Origin: Suilimivivens sp963638365
Lineage (GTDB): Bacteria > Bacillota > Clostridia > Lachnospirales > Lachnospiraceae
Length of the DNA: 12,659 bases
Reading direction: 5' to 3'
Assembly: GCA_963638365.1 (NCBI GenBank)
Contig: CAVHRK010000128.1
Span: 1-12,659 of the forward strand
Under the pieces are notes generated by a model, which saw only the letters and a list, made by a program, of their open reading frames with translations, made no database searches and was not told where the DNA came from. This document shows positions 1 through 7,825 of the stretch, piece by piece. Position 1 is the stretch's first letter. Every line of letters starts with the position of its first letter. The translations under genes were made by a program, and so were the position numbers.

Positions 1-18
1 TAGTGATAGGTTTCCTGA

Positions 19-60
19 TAAAGTAAGGGGTACACCCCGAGACTATGCGCTTACCTTTTA
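19..60 (+). other. Structured leader or terminator-like fold at window edge
   Basis: The arm at 19-27 can pair with 50-60 (about nine pairs with two single-base bulges). Inside it lies a short GGG/CCC hairpin with its arms at 28-30 and 35-37. A TTTTAAAAA stretch follows. It could be the terminator of a gene to the left of the window or a structured 5' leader of the glycosyltransferase gene. I do not recognise a known RNA family in it. The fold was judged by eye only. Confidence 0.25.
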
Positions 61-122
61 AAAACCACTAATATGTTGTAAGATAAAGTAGTATGAATTC
101 ACTCAGGGAGAAAAGGAAGAAA

Positions 123-1592
123 ATGTTCAGAAAGATATTTACCGGGAAATATATGAAATATTTCATATTCAACTTTGTATCATTACTTGTATTTTGGGGG
201 GGGATGTTACGAAAGAGCTTTACATCAGATACCATTACGCATATGGTAACTGCGGATGCAGATGTGCAGGTAAACCTGGAACAGGGACGATACTTAAAAG
301 CATTGGCTGATGAACTGCTGCTGAGGGCCGGGTTGCGTACTACTTCGAATATCAGTATTGCTATGGGGCTTAGCCTCATTATACTGGCAGTAACCATGGT
401 TATTGTACAGATGACCTTTGCCCAATGGGAGCCTGATGATCTGACAGGCAGAGTCGGCTACAATTTAATTATAAATTTATGGATATATAATGTTTTATTT
501 GTCGAAAATTTAATGTTTAGTGAAGTAAGCATTTATTTTGCCATGGCGTACTTACTGGGTGCATTGGCAGTCATGCTTTATACGAAAAGAAGATATATCC
601 TGATGGTAACAGCATTAGCGGCAGCAACGTGTTTTTATCAGTATGCGGTAATTTTTGCGGCAATTTATATTGCATTCTATATTTTCCTGCAGGAGAGAAA
701 AATAAGCATCAGAATGATTGGAAGAGAATTGCTGGCGGTCTTTGTCTGCGTATTTGTGGGAGTTCTGAATCTGGTCAGTATTCTGTTTCTGGTTAAAGTA
801 GATGCACTAGGCCAGTTCTTTAAATCGGCGGGAGTTGGTGATTTCAAAGTTAAATTGTTTGATGCCTGGGAGAACTTCGTTTCCTTGAATAAGGATGCTG
901 CAGGTCTTTTGCCGGGGGTTTGGATTCCTTTATTGGTGTTGCTTGTTGTGGAAATTATGCTGCTTATTGAAATTATAAAGAAAAAGCGCTGGCCGGAATG
1001 GATCTTTTTACAGCTTGTCAGTCTGGGAAGCGTTCTTTTGCTGTATGTAATTCCGTTGACAGAAGAACATTTTTATTTTCCGCCGCGTATGTCCTTTTGC
1101 TTCTTTCTGGTACAGGGAATGATTCTGGCAGCAGCATATGTGCTGCTGGCTGATTCAAAGAAAAAACGGGAACTGCTCACGATGTGTTGTGGAGCATATT
1201 TGCTGATTCAGCTTTTGTTTTCCAATTATATCGTAACCAATCATTTTGTAAGTAATACTTTGGATAAAGTGTATGCGAGAATGGCATATGAATATATTGT
1301 GAAATACGAGCAGGAGAATAGAGTAGAGATTGAAAATCTTTGTCTGATTAATGATATCAATGCCCCGGCATATTATGATGAAGTTCAGTATACTTCGGAT
1401 CAGATTAATGAGCGTTCATTGGGAATTCTGTCAGTTTCTATTATGGAAGTGATGACCGGACGGAAATTTAACAAGGTAGAGATGGATCCGGAGGTATATG
1501 CTGCATATTTTGAAGGAAAGAACTGGGATTCCTTTGATCCGGAGGAACAGATTATTATAGACGGGAATACGGCATACTGGTGTATGTTTTAA
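123..1592 (+). CDS. GtrII-family polytopic membrane glucosyltransferase
   Basis: This encodes an integral membrane protein of about 489 residues with many hydrophobic segments and a short soluble C-terminal tail. The overall pattern fits the GtrII family (glucosyl transferase GtrII, GT-C-like). Typical features are a first membrane helix right after a basic N-terminus, a loop with GRYLKAL, and the YQYAVIFAAIYIAFY helix. Family members move a sugar from a polyprenyl-phosphate donor onto a surface polymer outside the membrane. The reading frame extends up to an ATG at 93 (499 residues). I prefer the ATG at 123 because AAAAGG lies six bases before it, while the ATG at 93 has no visible ribosome site. 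A run of eight G (196-203) falls in the first helix, and one base lost or gained would stop translation within about 40 codons. The next membrane-protein gene begins 22 bases downstream, so the two are likely co-transcribed. Family assignment is fairly sure; sugar and acceptor are unknown. Confidence 0.8.
   Translation: MFRKIFTGKYMKYFIFNFVSLLVFWGGMLRKSFTSDTITHMVTADADVQVNLEQGRYLKALADELLLRAGLRTTSNISIAMGLSLIILAVTMVIVQMTFAQWEPDDLTGRVGYNLIINLWIYNVLFVENLMFSEVSIYFAMAYLLGALAVMLYTKRRYILMVTALAAATCFYQYAVIFAAIYIAFYIFLQERKISIRMIGRELLAVFVCVFVGVLNLVSILFLVKVDALGQFFKSAGVGDFKVKLFDAWENFVSLNKDAAGLLPGVWIPLLVLLVVEIMLLIEIIKKKRWPEWIFLQLVSLGSVLLLYVIPLTEEHFYFPPRMSFCFFLVQGMILAAAYVLLADSKKKRELLTMCCGAYLLIQLLFSNYIVTNHFVSNTLDKVYARMAYEYIVKYEQENRVEIENLCLINDINAPAYYDEVQYTSDQINERSLGILSVSIMEVMTGRKFNKVEMDPEVYAAYFEGKNWDSFDPEEQIIIDGNTAYWCMF
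196..203 (+). repeat. G8 homopolymer inside the GtrII-like gene
   Basis: Eight consecutive G encode the end of Trp and two Gly codons in the first membrane helix. One lost G brings a TAA at about 247 and one gained G a TGA at about 308, so either change truncates the protein. An in-frame ATG follows immediately at 204. Confidence 0.9.
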
Positions 1593-1614
1593 TGAATTTT
1601 ATCATGTTATTGGG

Positions 1615-3285
1615 GTGAATGGTTTGGATAAAGGAATAATTGAAGTGAATGGGAAGAATAAGGAAAACGTATATCGTTGGTTATCATTTTTAGTTATGAT
1701 TATCAGTGTGTTAATATTTTTTACGCCCAATTTTAATTCGGGAATGATTGCAGGTTCGGATTCACCTTTTCATATGGCAAGGATTGAATCTTTAGCACTT
1801 GCAATTCATCGTGGAGAGTTTCCAGTTAAGATACATATGGATCTTGCATATGGTTATGGATATGGAGCAGGGTTCTTTTATTCTGATTTTTTCTTATATA
1901 TTCCGGCGATTCTCATGAATCTGGGTGTGGATATTCAATTAGCTTATAAAATTTTTGCGGCGCTTATTGCATTTGGCGTTTGGGGTGCAATGTATTGGTC
2001 CATTTATAAACTGACCAGTTGCTATGGAGTAGCAGCCGTTTGCAGTGTGCTATATTTATTTTCTACAGTGGTGGAGGAAAGTGTATATGTTCATTTTGCC
2101 ATAGGAAGATCAACGGCACTAATATTTATGCCAATGGCTATTATTGGTATTTATTTGTGGGCGTATAGGGAAGAAAATACCAATATGTTTGCTATGGGAT
2201 TTGTGGGTTTGCTTTTTTCACATGTTTTATCAACGATACTCAGTACAATAATATGTGGTCTTATTGCAATATTATATGCGTCTAAATGGATTAAAAATCC
2301 ACAGAAATGGAAGCAGATGTTTGCCGCTGTTGGAATCGTGCTGATGCTTACAGCATGCTATTGGCTACCATTACTTCAACAGTGGCGGGCACAAACCTAT
2401 CGTGCATCAGAACCGTGGACATGGGTGGATGAGAACGTGTTGCCTTTTAGTAGTTTATTTACATGGAATAGCATTGGGATTGTGCTTTCCTATATTGGTG
2501 TATTAACAGGTATTTACTTAATAGTCAGGCTATTTACAGGACAGACACTATCTGGTGTCTGGAGACTGTATATAATGGGTGTAGGGCTTACGCTGCTACC
2601 GTGTATTCGAGTCTTTTGGGAAAAAACGCGGTTAATTTTCAAATTTCTTCAGTTCCCCAATCGAGTATTAATGCCAGCAACAATACTGATTATCATGTCC
2701 TTTGCACTTGTAATCAAAGATATATTTTCTATGAAGAAAAAATATATAGTCACAGGAACTGGCTTTATTGTATGCATAGCAATCATAATATGTGTTCTTC
2801 TTGGATATAAAGATGTGAATAATAATGAGGACTTTCGTGAGGATTACAGAGGAAGGCAGCCACATACAGAGATAGCAGGTTTGGGAGCCGGAGAGGAGTG
2901 GCTTCCACTGGAAACTACCAGAGAACGTCTGACGGACTCTCTTATGACATATGATGCGCAGGGAAATGCAATCATAGGTGATAAGATCACAGGGGAGTAT
3001 TATTATATCTCTAATGGTTCTGAATATTATATTATTCCATATATCTGGTATCTTGGGTATGAAGCGCAGGATGAAACATTAGGAATTAATTATCAGGTCG
3101 AGAAAAATTTAGAAGATGGTATGGTGCGCGTTTTGACTCATGGAGAGAGTGGAACCCAGATCAGAGTGTGGTATCGTGGAACCAAATTACAGGTTATTTC
3201 TTATGTGATTAGTCTGTTAGGATTTTTCATTATATTATATAGATTTGTAGTAAAAAGAATAGGGGCTCATGTCAGAAGTAAATGA
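1615..3285 (+). CDS. PTPS-related polytopic membrane protein (GT-C-like)
   Basis: The product is a roughly 556-residue protein with multiple membrane helices. Its N-terminal part carries GSDSPFHMARI (Asp49, His53), the loop AYGYGYGAGFFYSDFFLYIPA, and YWLPLL further on. These are features of the 6-pyruvoyl-tetrahydropterin synthase-related membrane domain, which despite its name resembles GT-C glycosyltransferases and YfhO-like proteins. The C-terminal third (about residues 400-530) is a soluble, probably external, beta-rich domain followed by a last membrane helix. The GTG at 1615 gives the longest frame but has no clear ribosome site. A TTG at 1624 lies six bases after GGGGTG (1612-1617) and may be the real start. 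The gene follows the GtrII-like gene by 22 bases and probably takes part in the same polyprenyl-linked glycan modification. Base composition looks visibly more AT-rich than the rhamnosidase downstream. The substrate is unknown. Confidence 0.75.
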   Translation: MNGLDKGIIEVNGKNKENVYRWLSFLVMIISVLIFFTPNFNSGMIAGSDSPFHMARIESLALAIHRGEFPVKIHMDLAYGYGYGAGFFYSDFFLYIPAILMNLGVDIQLAYKIFAALIAFGVWGAMYWSIYKLTSCYGVAAVCSVLYLFSTVVEESVYVHFAIGRSTALIFMPMAIIGIYLWAYREENTNMFAMGFVGLLFSHVLSTILSTIICGLIAILYASKWIKNPQKWKQMFAAVGIVLMLTACYWLPLLQQWRAQTYRASEPWTWVDENVLPFSSLFTWNSIGIVLSYIGVLTGIYLIVRLFTGQTLSGVWRLYIMGVGLTLLPCIRVFWEKTRLIFKFLQFPNRVLMPATILIIMSFALVIKDIFSMKKKYIVTGTGFIVCIAIIICVLLGYKDVNNNEDFREDYRGRQPHTEIAGLGAGEEWLPLETTRERLTDSLMTYDAQGNAIIGDKITGEYYYISNGSEYYIIPYIWYLGYEAQDETLGINYQVEKNLEDGMVRVLTHGESGTQIRVWYRGTKLQVISYVISLLGFFIILYRFVVKRIGAHVRSK

Positions 3286-3350
3286 TAGGTTTGATAAACA
3301 CAGAATAAGTAAAGTAATGACAGTATAAATTCCATAGGAGAATATGAGTT

Positions 3351-6300
3351 GTGTTATATCGATCATGCAAATATCAAAAGAAGAGAGAAAAGACAGGTTT
3401 AAGAATATTAGGACTATTCTTAAGCATTATAATTATGATGTTGTTAACTGGGTGTCATACTGGAATGACATCTGAGATTACAAATTTAAAAGTCAATTAC
3501 AGAACGAATCCGGTGGGAATTGATGATGCCATACCCGTGTTTAGCTGGCAGATGAGCTCGGATGAGAAGGACAAGAGCCAGTCAGCATATCGTATCAGGG
3601 TATGGGAGCAGGGAGCAGAAGATGAAAAAATTGCCGGAAAGTCTCAGGAGACAAGTAATTGTGTCTGGGATTCGGGAAAGGTCGAAAGCGGTCTTTCTGT
3701 TTGCATTTCTTATGGAGGAGAAGAACTGAAGCCCCAGACAGGATATGACTGGACAGTAGATGTCTGGGATGAAGACGGTAAGATGTGTGCATCTGAAACA
3801 GTTGCATATTTTGAAACAGGACTGATGGGAGAATTTCCGGAAGAAGCACATTGGATATCCGTCAAGGATGCTTCTGCCGATGGAGCATATTCCGAAGTTT
3901 CTGCTTATTCGATTGAGTATACGATGGAGCTGCAGAACACCTCTGCGTGTTTTGCCTTTGGTGCGGAGAATGGCCGATATGGATCCATGACTCTTTGTGA
4001 GATCCGGAATCAGGATGAAGAGACCATATTTACAGTCAGGGACATGGAAGAACTTAATTCAAATATGGATTTTCCTTCAGCTTATGTACATACGGCAGCA
4101 GACGGAATCTATCAGGTGAATTTGCAGGTGAAGGATCAGCAGATGGACGTTTCGGTCAATGGCAGCGTAATTGGAGAATTTCCAATCCGAAGCACTTCGC
4201 CGGGAGCAATTGGTTATTACAAGAGTCGTGGAACGCAATATGCTTTTCTGGATGATATTGTAGTGAAGGATGAACTGGGAAATATTTGTTATGAGGAGGA
4301 TTTTGAACAGGACAGCACCATTTTTGCACCTTATCATGTTGTGGTTGAAAACGGGCATTGCAGAGTAGGCTCCGGATTGATGTTATCCGGTGGGATGGAA
4401 GATCCGGCACCGGTCTTTGGCAGGACATTTGAACTGGAAGAGAAGGAAATTGACCATGCAAGACTTTATCTCACGGCATTGGGAAGCTATGAGGTTTTGA
4501 TTGATGGACAGGCAGTTACGGATAACTTTATGGATCCGGGAAAGGTGGCATATAATCAGTATCTGTCTTATATGACCTATGATGTGACGGAAAAATTGAC
4601 TGGTGATACATCACATACATGGAATATGACATTGCTTCATGGCTGGTATGACCGGGGCGTTGGTTATCCGGAAATTTACAGTCCGTGGGGAGAGAAGAAT
4701 GCACTTCGGGGCGCTCTCGTTGTCACTTATCAGGACGGATCACAACAGATCATTGGAACAGATGCAGAGTTTCAGGTGACACTGGATGGTCCGATCCGTG
4801 AAAATGATGTTTATCAGGGAGAGTTTTATGATGCTTCAAGGACCATTGATTTCGGCAATGATGAAGACATCAGATGGCGGCCGGCAGCTGTAGACGATGT
4901 AGATTCCCGGTATGATGAGCTTCCCTATATTGGGAGAGCGAATGAGCCGGTCAGGTGTGTCCGGGAATTAACCCCAATATCTGTATCCGAACCGGTAAGC
5001 GGAACATTTGTATATGATTTCGGTCAGAATTTTGCCGGTGTATGCAGAATTAAGATGAACGCCAGGGAAGGGGATCTGGTCACGCTTCGTTATGGGGAAG
5101 TACTGAATACGGAGAATCTTGGAAATAAGGATGATGTGGCCGGCACAATATGGACAGAGAACTTACTGACCGCAGATGCAACGGACTATTATCTCGCCGT
5201 GGATGGAGAGCAGACTTACCAACCGATATCTGTTTATCATGGATTCCGGTATTTGCAGATCACCGGATTAAGTGAAGCGCCTTCGCCGGAAGATGTAACC
5301 GGCATGGTATTATCTTCTGACCTGGCTCCCACAGGAGAGTTTGAGTGTTCGAATCAGCTGGTGAATCAGTATTGGAGTAACGCAGTCTGGAGCCAGAGGA
5401 GTAATTTCGTGGATAATCCGACCGACTGTGCGCAGCGTGATGAACGTCACGGCTGGGCCGGGGATGCGCAGATTTTCTCCGGTATGGCAAGTTATAATAG
5501 TGTATGTGATGATTTTTACGGAAAGTATCTGACAGAGCTGCGCTATCTTCAAAGTGAGGATGGAGCCTTTCCGGATATGGCACCCAGAAATTTTGGAACA
5601 GGCTGGGATGGCCGTGGAGGAGCCGGGGGTAATAATTGCTGGGGAGACGCAGCAATGGTAATTGCATGGAACCTTTATACGCAATATGGAGATGTCAGTA
5701 TTCTTGAGGAGAATTATCAGGCACTGTGCAAATGGGTCGATTATCTGGGGGAACATTCAGAGAATGGACTTAGGACAGAAGAAACGGGATATGGAGATCA
5801 TTTTTCGGTGGAAAGTACACCCAAGGGGCTTACAGATACGGCATGGAGTGCACACTCTGCAGATCTGTTATCTAAGATATCCACAATTCTGGGAAAAGAG
5901 CAGGAGGCTATCCACTATAATCAACTGTTTGAGCAGTTCCGGGATGCATGGCTTAAGGAATATGTATCCGAAGATGGCGTGATTGAGTGCTATTCCCAGA
6001 CAGCGTATGCTTTGGGACTGGAATTTCATCTGTTTCCCGAAAATCTGAGACAGACAGCCGCCGAATGCCTGTTGAACAATGTGACATTTAACCAATATGA
6101 ATTTCATGCAGGATATGCGGGACTTTCCTATCTGCTGCCGGCATTAAGTGAAGCCGGATATTCGGATGTAGCATATGAGATATTATGTAATACCGGAGAA
6201 CGCTCCCTGCTTTATCCGGTGACACAAGGAGCAACAACGACACCGGAATATTTATCTGCTTATCAGGAAATAGATGGAGAACTGGTCCTTGATGGTTCGT

Positions 6301-6605
6301 TAAATCATTATGCCTATGGTGCTCCCGCAGAATGGCTTTATACTCATGTGCTGGGAATTCAGAGTGATGAAGAGCAGCCGGGATTTAAACATTTCTACAT
6401 AAAACCGGAAGTGACAGGAAAATGGTCTTATGCACAGGGAGCCTATGAGAGCATATACGGCAGAATAGAGGTTTCCTGGGAACAGAAGGAAGACGGATAT
6501 GAGTACCATATTGTGATTCCTGCCAATACGACTGCTACAGTGGAGCTTGCGGACATGGAGAGTATGGAGTTGGGATCGGGTACATATGAATTCTATGTCA
6601 AATAA
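3351..6605 (+). CDS. Lipoprotein alpha-L-rhamnosidase, GH78
   Basis: This hydrolyses terminal alpha-L-rhamnose from glycans and is predicted to be anchored on the outer face of the membrane. Residues 1-35 form a lipoprotein signal (basic start, hydrophobic core, LLTGC with Cys35). An Ig-like N-terminal module follows to about 165. An extra LamG-like beta-sandwich lies at about 180-345, then the Bac_rhamnosid_N domain at about 355-510. Next come a concanavalin-like domain around FVYDFGQNFAGV (about 553), the (alpha/alpha)6 barrel at about 665-1000, and a C-terminal beta-sandwich. The family motif DCAQRDERHGWAGD is present, with Glu698 the likely general acid and Asp705 a sugar-binding residue. 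GATTTPE supplies Glu966 as the likely catalytic base. The GTG start is chosen because it has AGGAG ten bases upstream and is in frame with the signal peptide; the ATG at 3344 is in another frame. At 1084 residues it is long for the family because of the inserted module. Whether it acts on dietary or self glycans is open. Confidence 0.93.
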   Translation: MLYRSCKYQKKREKTGLRILGLFLSIIIMMLLTGCHTGMTSEITNLKVNYRTNPVGIDDAIPVFSWQMSSDEKDKSQSAYRIRVWEQGAEDEKIAGKSQETSNCVWDSGKVESGLSVCISYGGEELKPQTGYDWTVDVWDEDGKMCASETVAYFETGLMGEFPEEAHWISVKDASADGAYSEVSAYSIEYTMELQNTSACFAFGAENGRYGSMTLCEIRNQDEETIFTVRDMEELNSNMDFPSAYVHTAADGIYQVNLQVKDQQMDVSVNGSVIGEFPIRSTSPGAIGYYKSRGTQYAFLDDIVVKDELGNICYEEDFEQDSTIFAPYHVVVENGHCRVGSGLMLSGGMEDPAPVFGRTFELEEKEIDHARLYLTALGSYEVLIDGQAVTDNFMDPGKVAYNQYLSYMTYDVTEKLTGDTSHTWNMTLLHGWYDRGVGYPEIYSPWGEKNALRGALVVTYQDGSQQIIGTDAEFQVTLDGPIRENDVYQGEFYDASRTIDFGNDEDIRWRPAAVDDVDSRYDELPYIGRANEPVRCVRELTPISVSEPVSGTFVYDFGQNFAGVCRIKMNAREGDLVTLRYGEVLNTENLGNKDDVAGTIWTENLLTADATDYYLAVDGEQTYQPISVYHGFRYLQITGLSEAPSPEDVTGMVLSSDLAPTGEFECSNQLVNQYWSNAVWSQRSNFVDNPTDCAQRDERHGWAGDAQIFSGMASYNSVCDDFYGKYLTELRYLQSEDGAFPDMAPRNFGTGWDGRGGAGGNNCWGDAAMVIAWNLYTQYGDVSILEENYQALCKWVDYLGEHSENGLRTEETGYGDHFSVESTPKGLTDTAWSAHSADLLSKISTILGKEQEAIHYNQLFEQFRDAWLKEYVSEDGVIECYSQTAYALGLEFHLFPENLRQTAAECLLNNVTFNQYEFHAGYAGLSYLLPALSEAGYSDVAYEILCNTGERSLLYPVTQGATTTPEYLSAYQEIDGELVLDGSLNHYAYGAPAEWLYTHVLGIQSDEEQPGFKHFYIKPEVTGKWSYAQGAYESIYGRIEVSWEQKEDGYEYHIVIPANTTATVELADMESMELGSGTYEFYVK

Positions 6606-6652
6606 TTACACAATGTGGACAAGAGAACAGTGTTGATTTTGTAGAAGATGTG

Positions 6653-6658
6653 TATAAT
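6653..6658 (+). promoter_or_regulatory. Possible -10 element before DUF3990 gene
   Basis: A perfect TATAAT is present, but no -35 lies at a standard distance; TTGATT at 6633 leaves only a 14-base spacer. A start about seven bases downstream would fall at 6665, inside the ribosome site at 6664-6669. If used, the transcript would be almost leaderless. Treat as weak. Confidence 0.3.
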
Positions 6659-6663
6659 AATTT

Positions 6664-6669
6664 AGGAGG
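6664..6669 (+). promoter_or_regulatory. Ribosome binding site AGGAGG deciding the start
   Basis: AGGAGG abuts an in-frame ATG at 6670, which is too close to be used. It lies six bases before a second ATG at 6676, so translation should begin at 6676. Confidence 0.8.
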
Positions 6670-6675
6670 ATGTAC

Positions 6676-7326
6676 ATGATACTATACCATGGATCAAAGA
6701 GTGGAATTAAAGGAGATATTGCACCTAAGAGCCGTGATGCCTGCGACTTTGGACAGGGGTTCTATATGGGGGATCTGCCGGATCAGCCTAAAGGTTTAAT
6801 TGCTGGGTATCCTGATAATATATTTTATGAATTAGATTGTGATTTCACAGGTTTAAGAATTAAAACCTTTGAAGAAAGTCCTCATGATCAGATTGACTGG
6901 GCATTGTTTATTGCTTATAACCGGGGGCTTTTGGAAGAAAAATATAGTAATCTTTGTAAGAAATATCGGGTATATAATGAAAACTATGATGTTATCATTG
7001 GAATCATTGCAGATGATAAGATGACGCAGGCATTGCAGAGATTTTTTATGGGAGAGTTATGTGATGCTGCATTGATTGAAGCAATGCAAAAGGTGCGTCT
7101 CGGAAAGCAATATGTTGCCAAAACAAAAGAAGCTTGCGACAAAGCACATATTAAAATTCTTCAGGAGAGCCCTTTGACGGAGGAGGAGATAAAGCAGGCA
7201 AAGGCTATAAGTCAAAATAGAAATCTGATACTGGATCAGTTGTTTGGACAACTTAACACCAGGTATCGCAGGGCTCAGAATGTAAAATATTTTGATGAAA
7301 TTATAGAGGAGTGGAATCGTCAATGA
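6676..7326 (+). CDS. DUF3990 protein, ADP-ribosyltransferase fold
   Basis: The 216-residue product matches the DUF3990 pattern. It begins with LYHGS, followed by DFGQGFYMGD, an aromatic W-xx-FIAYNRG stretch near residue 75, and YDVIIGIIADDKM. A later section with a Gln-Tyr-Val-Ala motif is typical of the C-terminal half of the family. DUF3990 is placed in the ADP-ribosyltransferase clan. In this fold the early His and the Tyr of the GFY motif would line the NAD pocket, so an NAD-dependent modifying activity is plausible but not proven. The start at 6676 follows from the ribosome site; the longer frame starts at 6670. The stop overlaps the start of the next gene (ATGA), which indicates translational coupling. 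No signal peptide or membrane segment is visible, so it should be cytoplasmic. A toxin role with the downstream gene as antitoxin is inferred from layout only. Confidence 0.75.
   Translation: MILYHGSKSGIKGDIAPKSRDACDFGQGFYMGDLPDQPKGLIAGYPDNIFYELDCDFTGLRIKTFEESPHDQIDWALFIAYNRGLLEEKYSNLCKKYRVYNENYDVIIGIIADDKMTQALQRFFMGELCDAALIEAMQKVRLGKQYVAKTKEACDKAHIKILQESPLTEEEIKQAKAISQNRNLILDQLFGQLNTRYRRAQNVKYFDEIIEEWNRQ
7305..7311 (+). promoter_or_regulatory. Ribosome binding site AGAGGAG for the partner gene
   Basis: The site lies inside the end of the DUF3990 gene, 11 bases before the ATG at 7323. An in-frame GTG at 7311 overlaps this site and so is an unlikely start. Confidence 0.6.
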
Positions 7327-7766
7327 AGCTAACAGCGGTGCACACAGGACAATGTGAAATGTCAGCCGGATTATTCGTATTATCATGTAAAAAAGGATAT
7401 GATTCCCGTGATTTTATAAAAAAATTGCTAAATTCAGACCTTGCAGTGCATATGTATCATGATGAAATATCTTCCATCTGGCTTGGAGAAAAATATCTTA
7501 TGGAGACACTAGAAGCTGAGGTAAAGATTAAGAAAGGGGAAGTACTTTCTTCCGATTTTATGGAGTGGGCCGGCTATCTATACAGGGTATGGAGTATTGA
7601 TTATCCACAGGAGACGCCGAAGGATATGTTAGAACAGGGACCATGTGAAGTGTTGCAGCAAATGTATCTTGGGACACATGTTATGTCGTATGAGATGGCG
7701 ATTCAGAATGTAAAATCAGCTTATCTCGAAAGAGAAAGAATTAGAAAAATAGAGAGAGATTTATAG
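7323..7766 (+). CDS. Unrecognised 147-residue partner of DUF3990 protein
   Basis: I do not recognise a named family with certainty. The protein is small, soluble and mostly alpha-helical by eye. Notable segments are GLFVLSCKKGYDSRDFIKKL near the start, a central SSIWLGEKYLMETLEAE, then FMEWAGYLYRVWSIDYPQ, and a basic helical C-terminus with YLERERIRKIERD. The ATG at 7323 overlaps the stop of the DUF3990 gene in an ATGA junction, so the two proteins are likely made in a set ratio. The frame can be extended to a GTG at 7311, but that overlaps the ribosome site. By position it is the candidate antitoxin or immunity protein for a DUF3990 effector. It is not the short DUF3791 protein often seen beside DUF3990. 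A bidirectional terminator closes the cassette 26 bases downstream. Function is unproven. Confidence 0.7.
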   Translation: MKLTAVHTGQCEMSAGLFVLSCKKGYDSRDFIKKLLNSDLAVHMYHDEISSIWLGEKYLMETLEAEVKIKKGEVLSSDFMEWAGYLYRVWSIDYPQETPKDMLEQGPCEVLQQMYLGTHVMSYEMAIQNVKSAYLERERIRKIERDL

Positions 7767-7792
7767 AAGAAGAGGAGTTGTCTCTTTAAAAG

Positions 7793-7825
7793 AAGCCTGA
7801 TGAAATTTATAATTTCATCAGGCTT
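7793..7825. terminator. Bidirectional intrinsic terminator between convergent genes
   Basis: A perfect 15-base stem (7793-7807 with 7811-7825) closes a three-base TAT loop. On the plus strand it is followed by TCGTATTCTTTC, and on the minus strand by CTTTTAAAG, so both T-tracts are weak to moderate. It lies between the DUF3990 cassette and the convergent deacetylase gene and includes the last codons and TAA stop of the latter. Confidence 0.75.

Noticed and set aside
3291..3329. TTGATA with TATAAA as a promoter for the rhamnosidase
   Set aside because: The spacer is about 27 bases, and the start would fall at the ribosome site. It is more likely read from upstream or from an unrecognised promoter.
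3344..3474. ATG at 3344 as the start of the gene after the GT-C-like protein
   Set aside because: It lies only three bases from AGGAG and is in a different frame from the lipoprotein signal. Its short frame ends in a TGA near 3472 and has no meaningful product.
5260..5756. Long minus-strand open frames of 135 and 148 codons
   Set aside because: They lie opposite the rhamnosidase catalytic domain, which has clear family motifs. Their products show no recognisable domain and they have no ribosome site that I can see.
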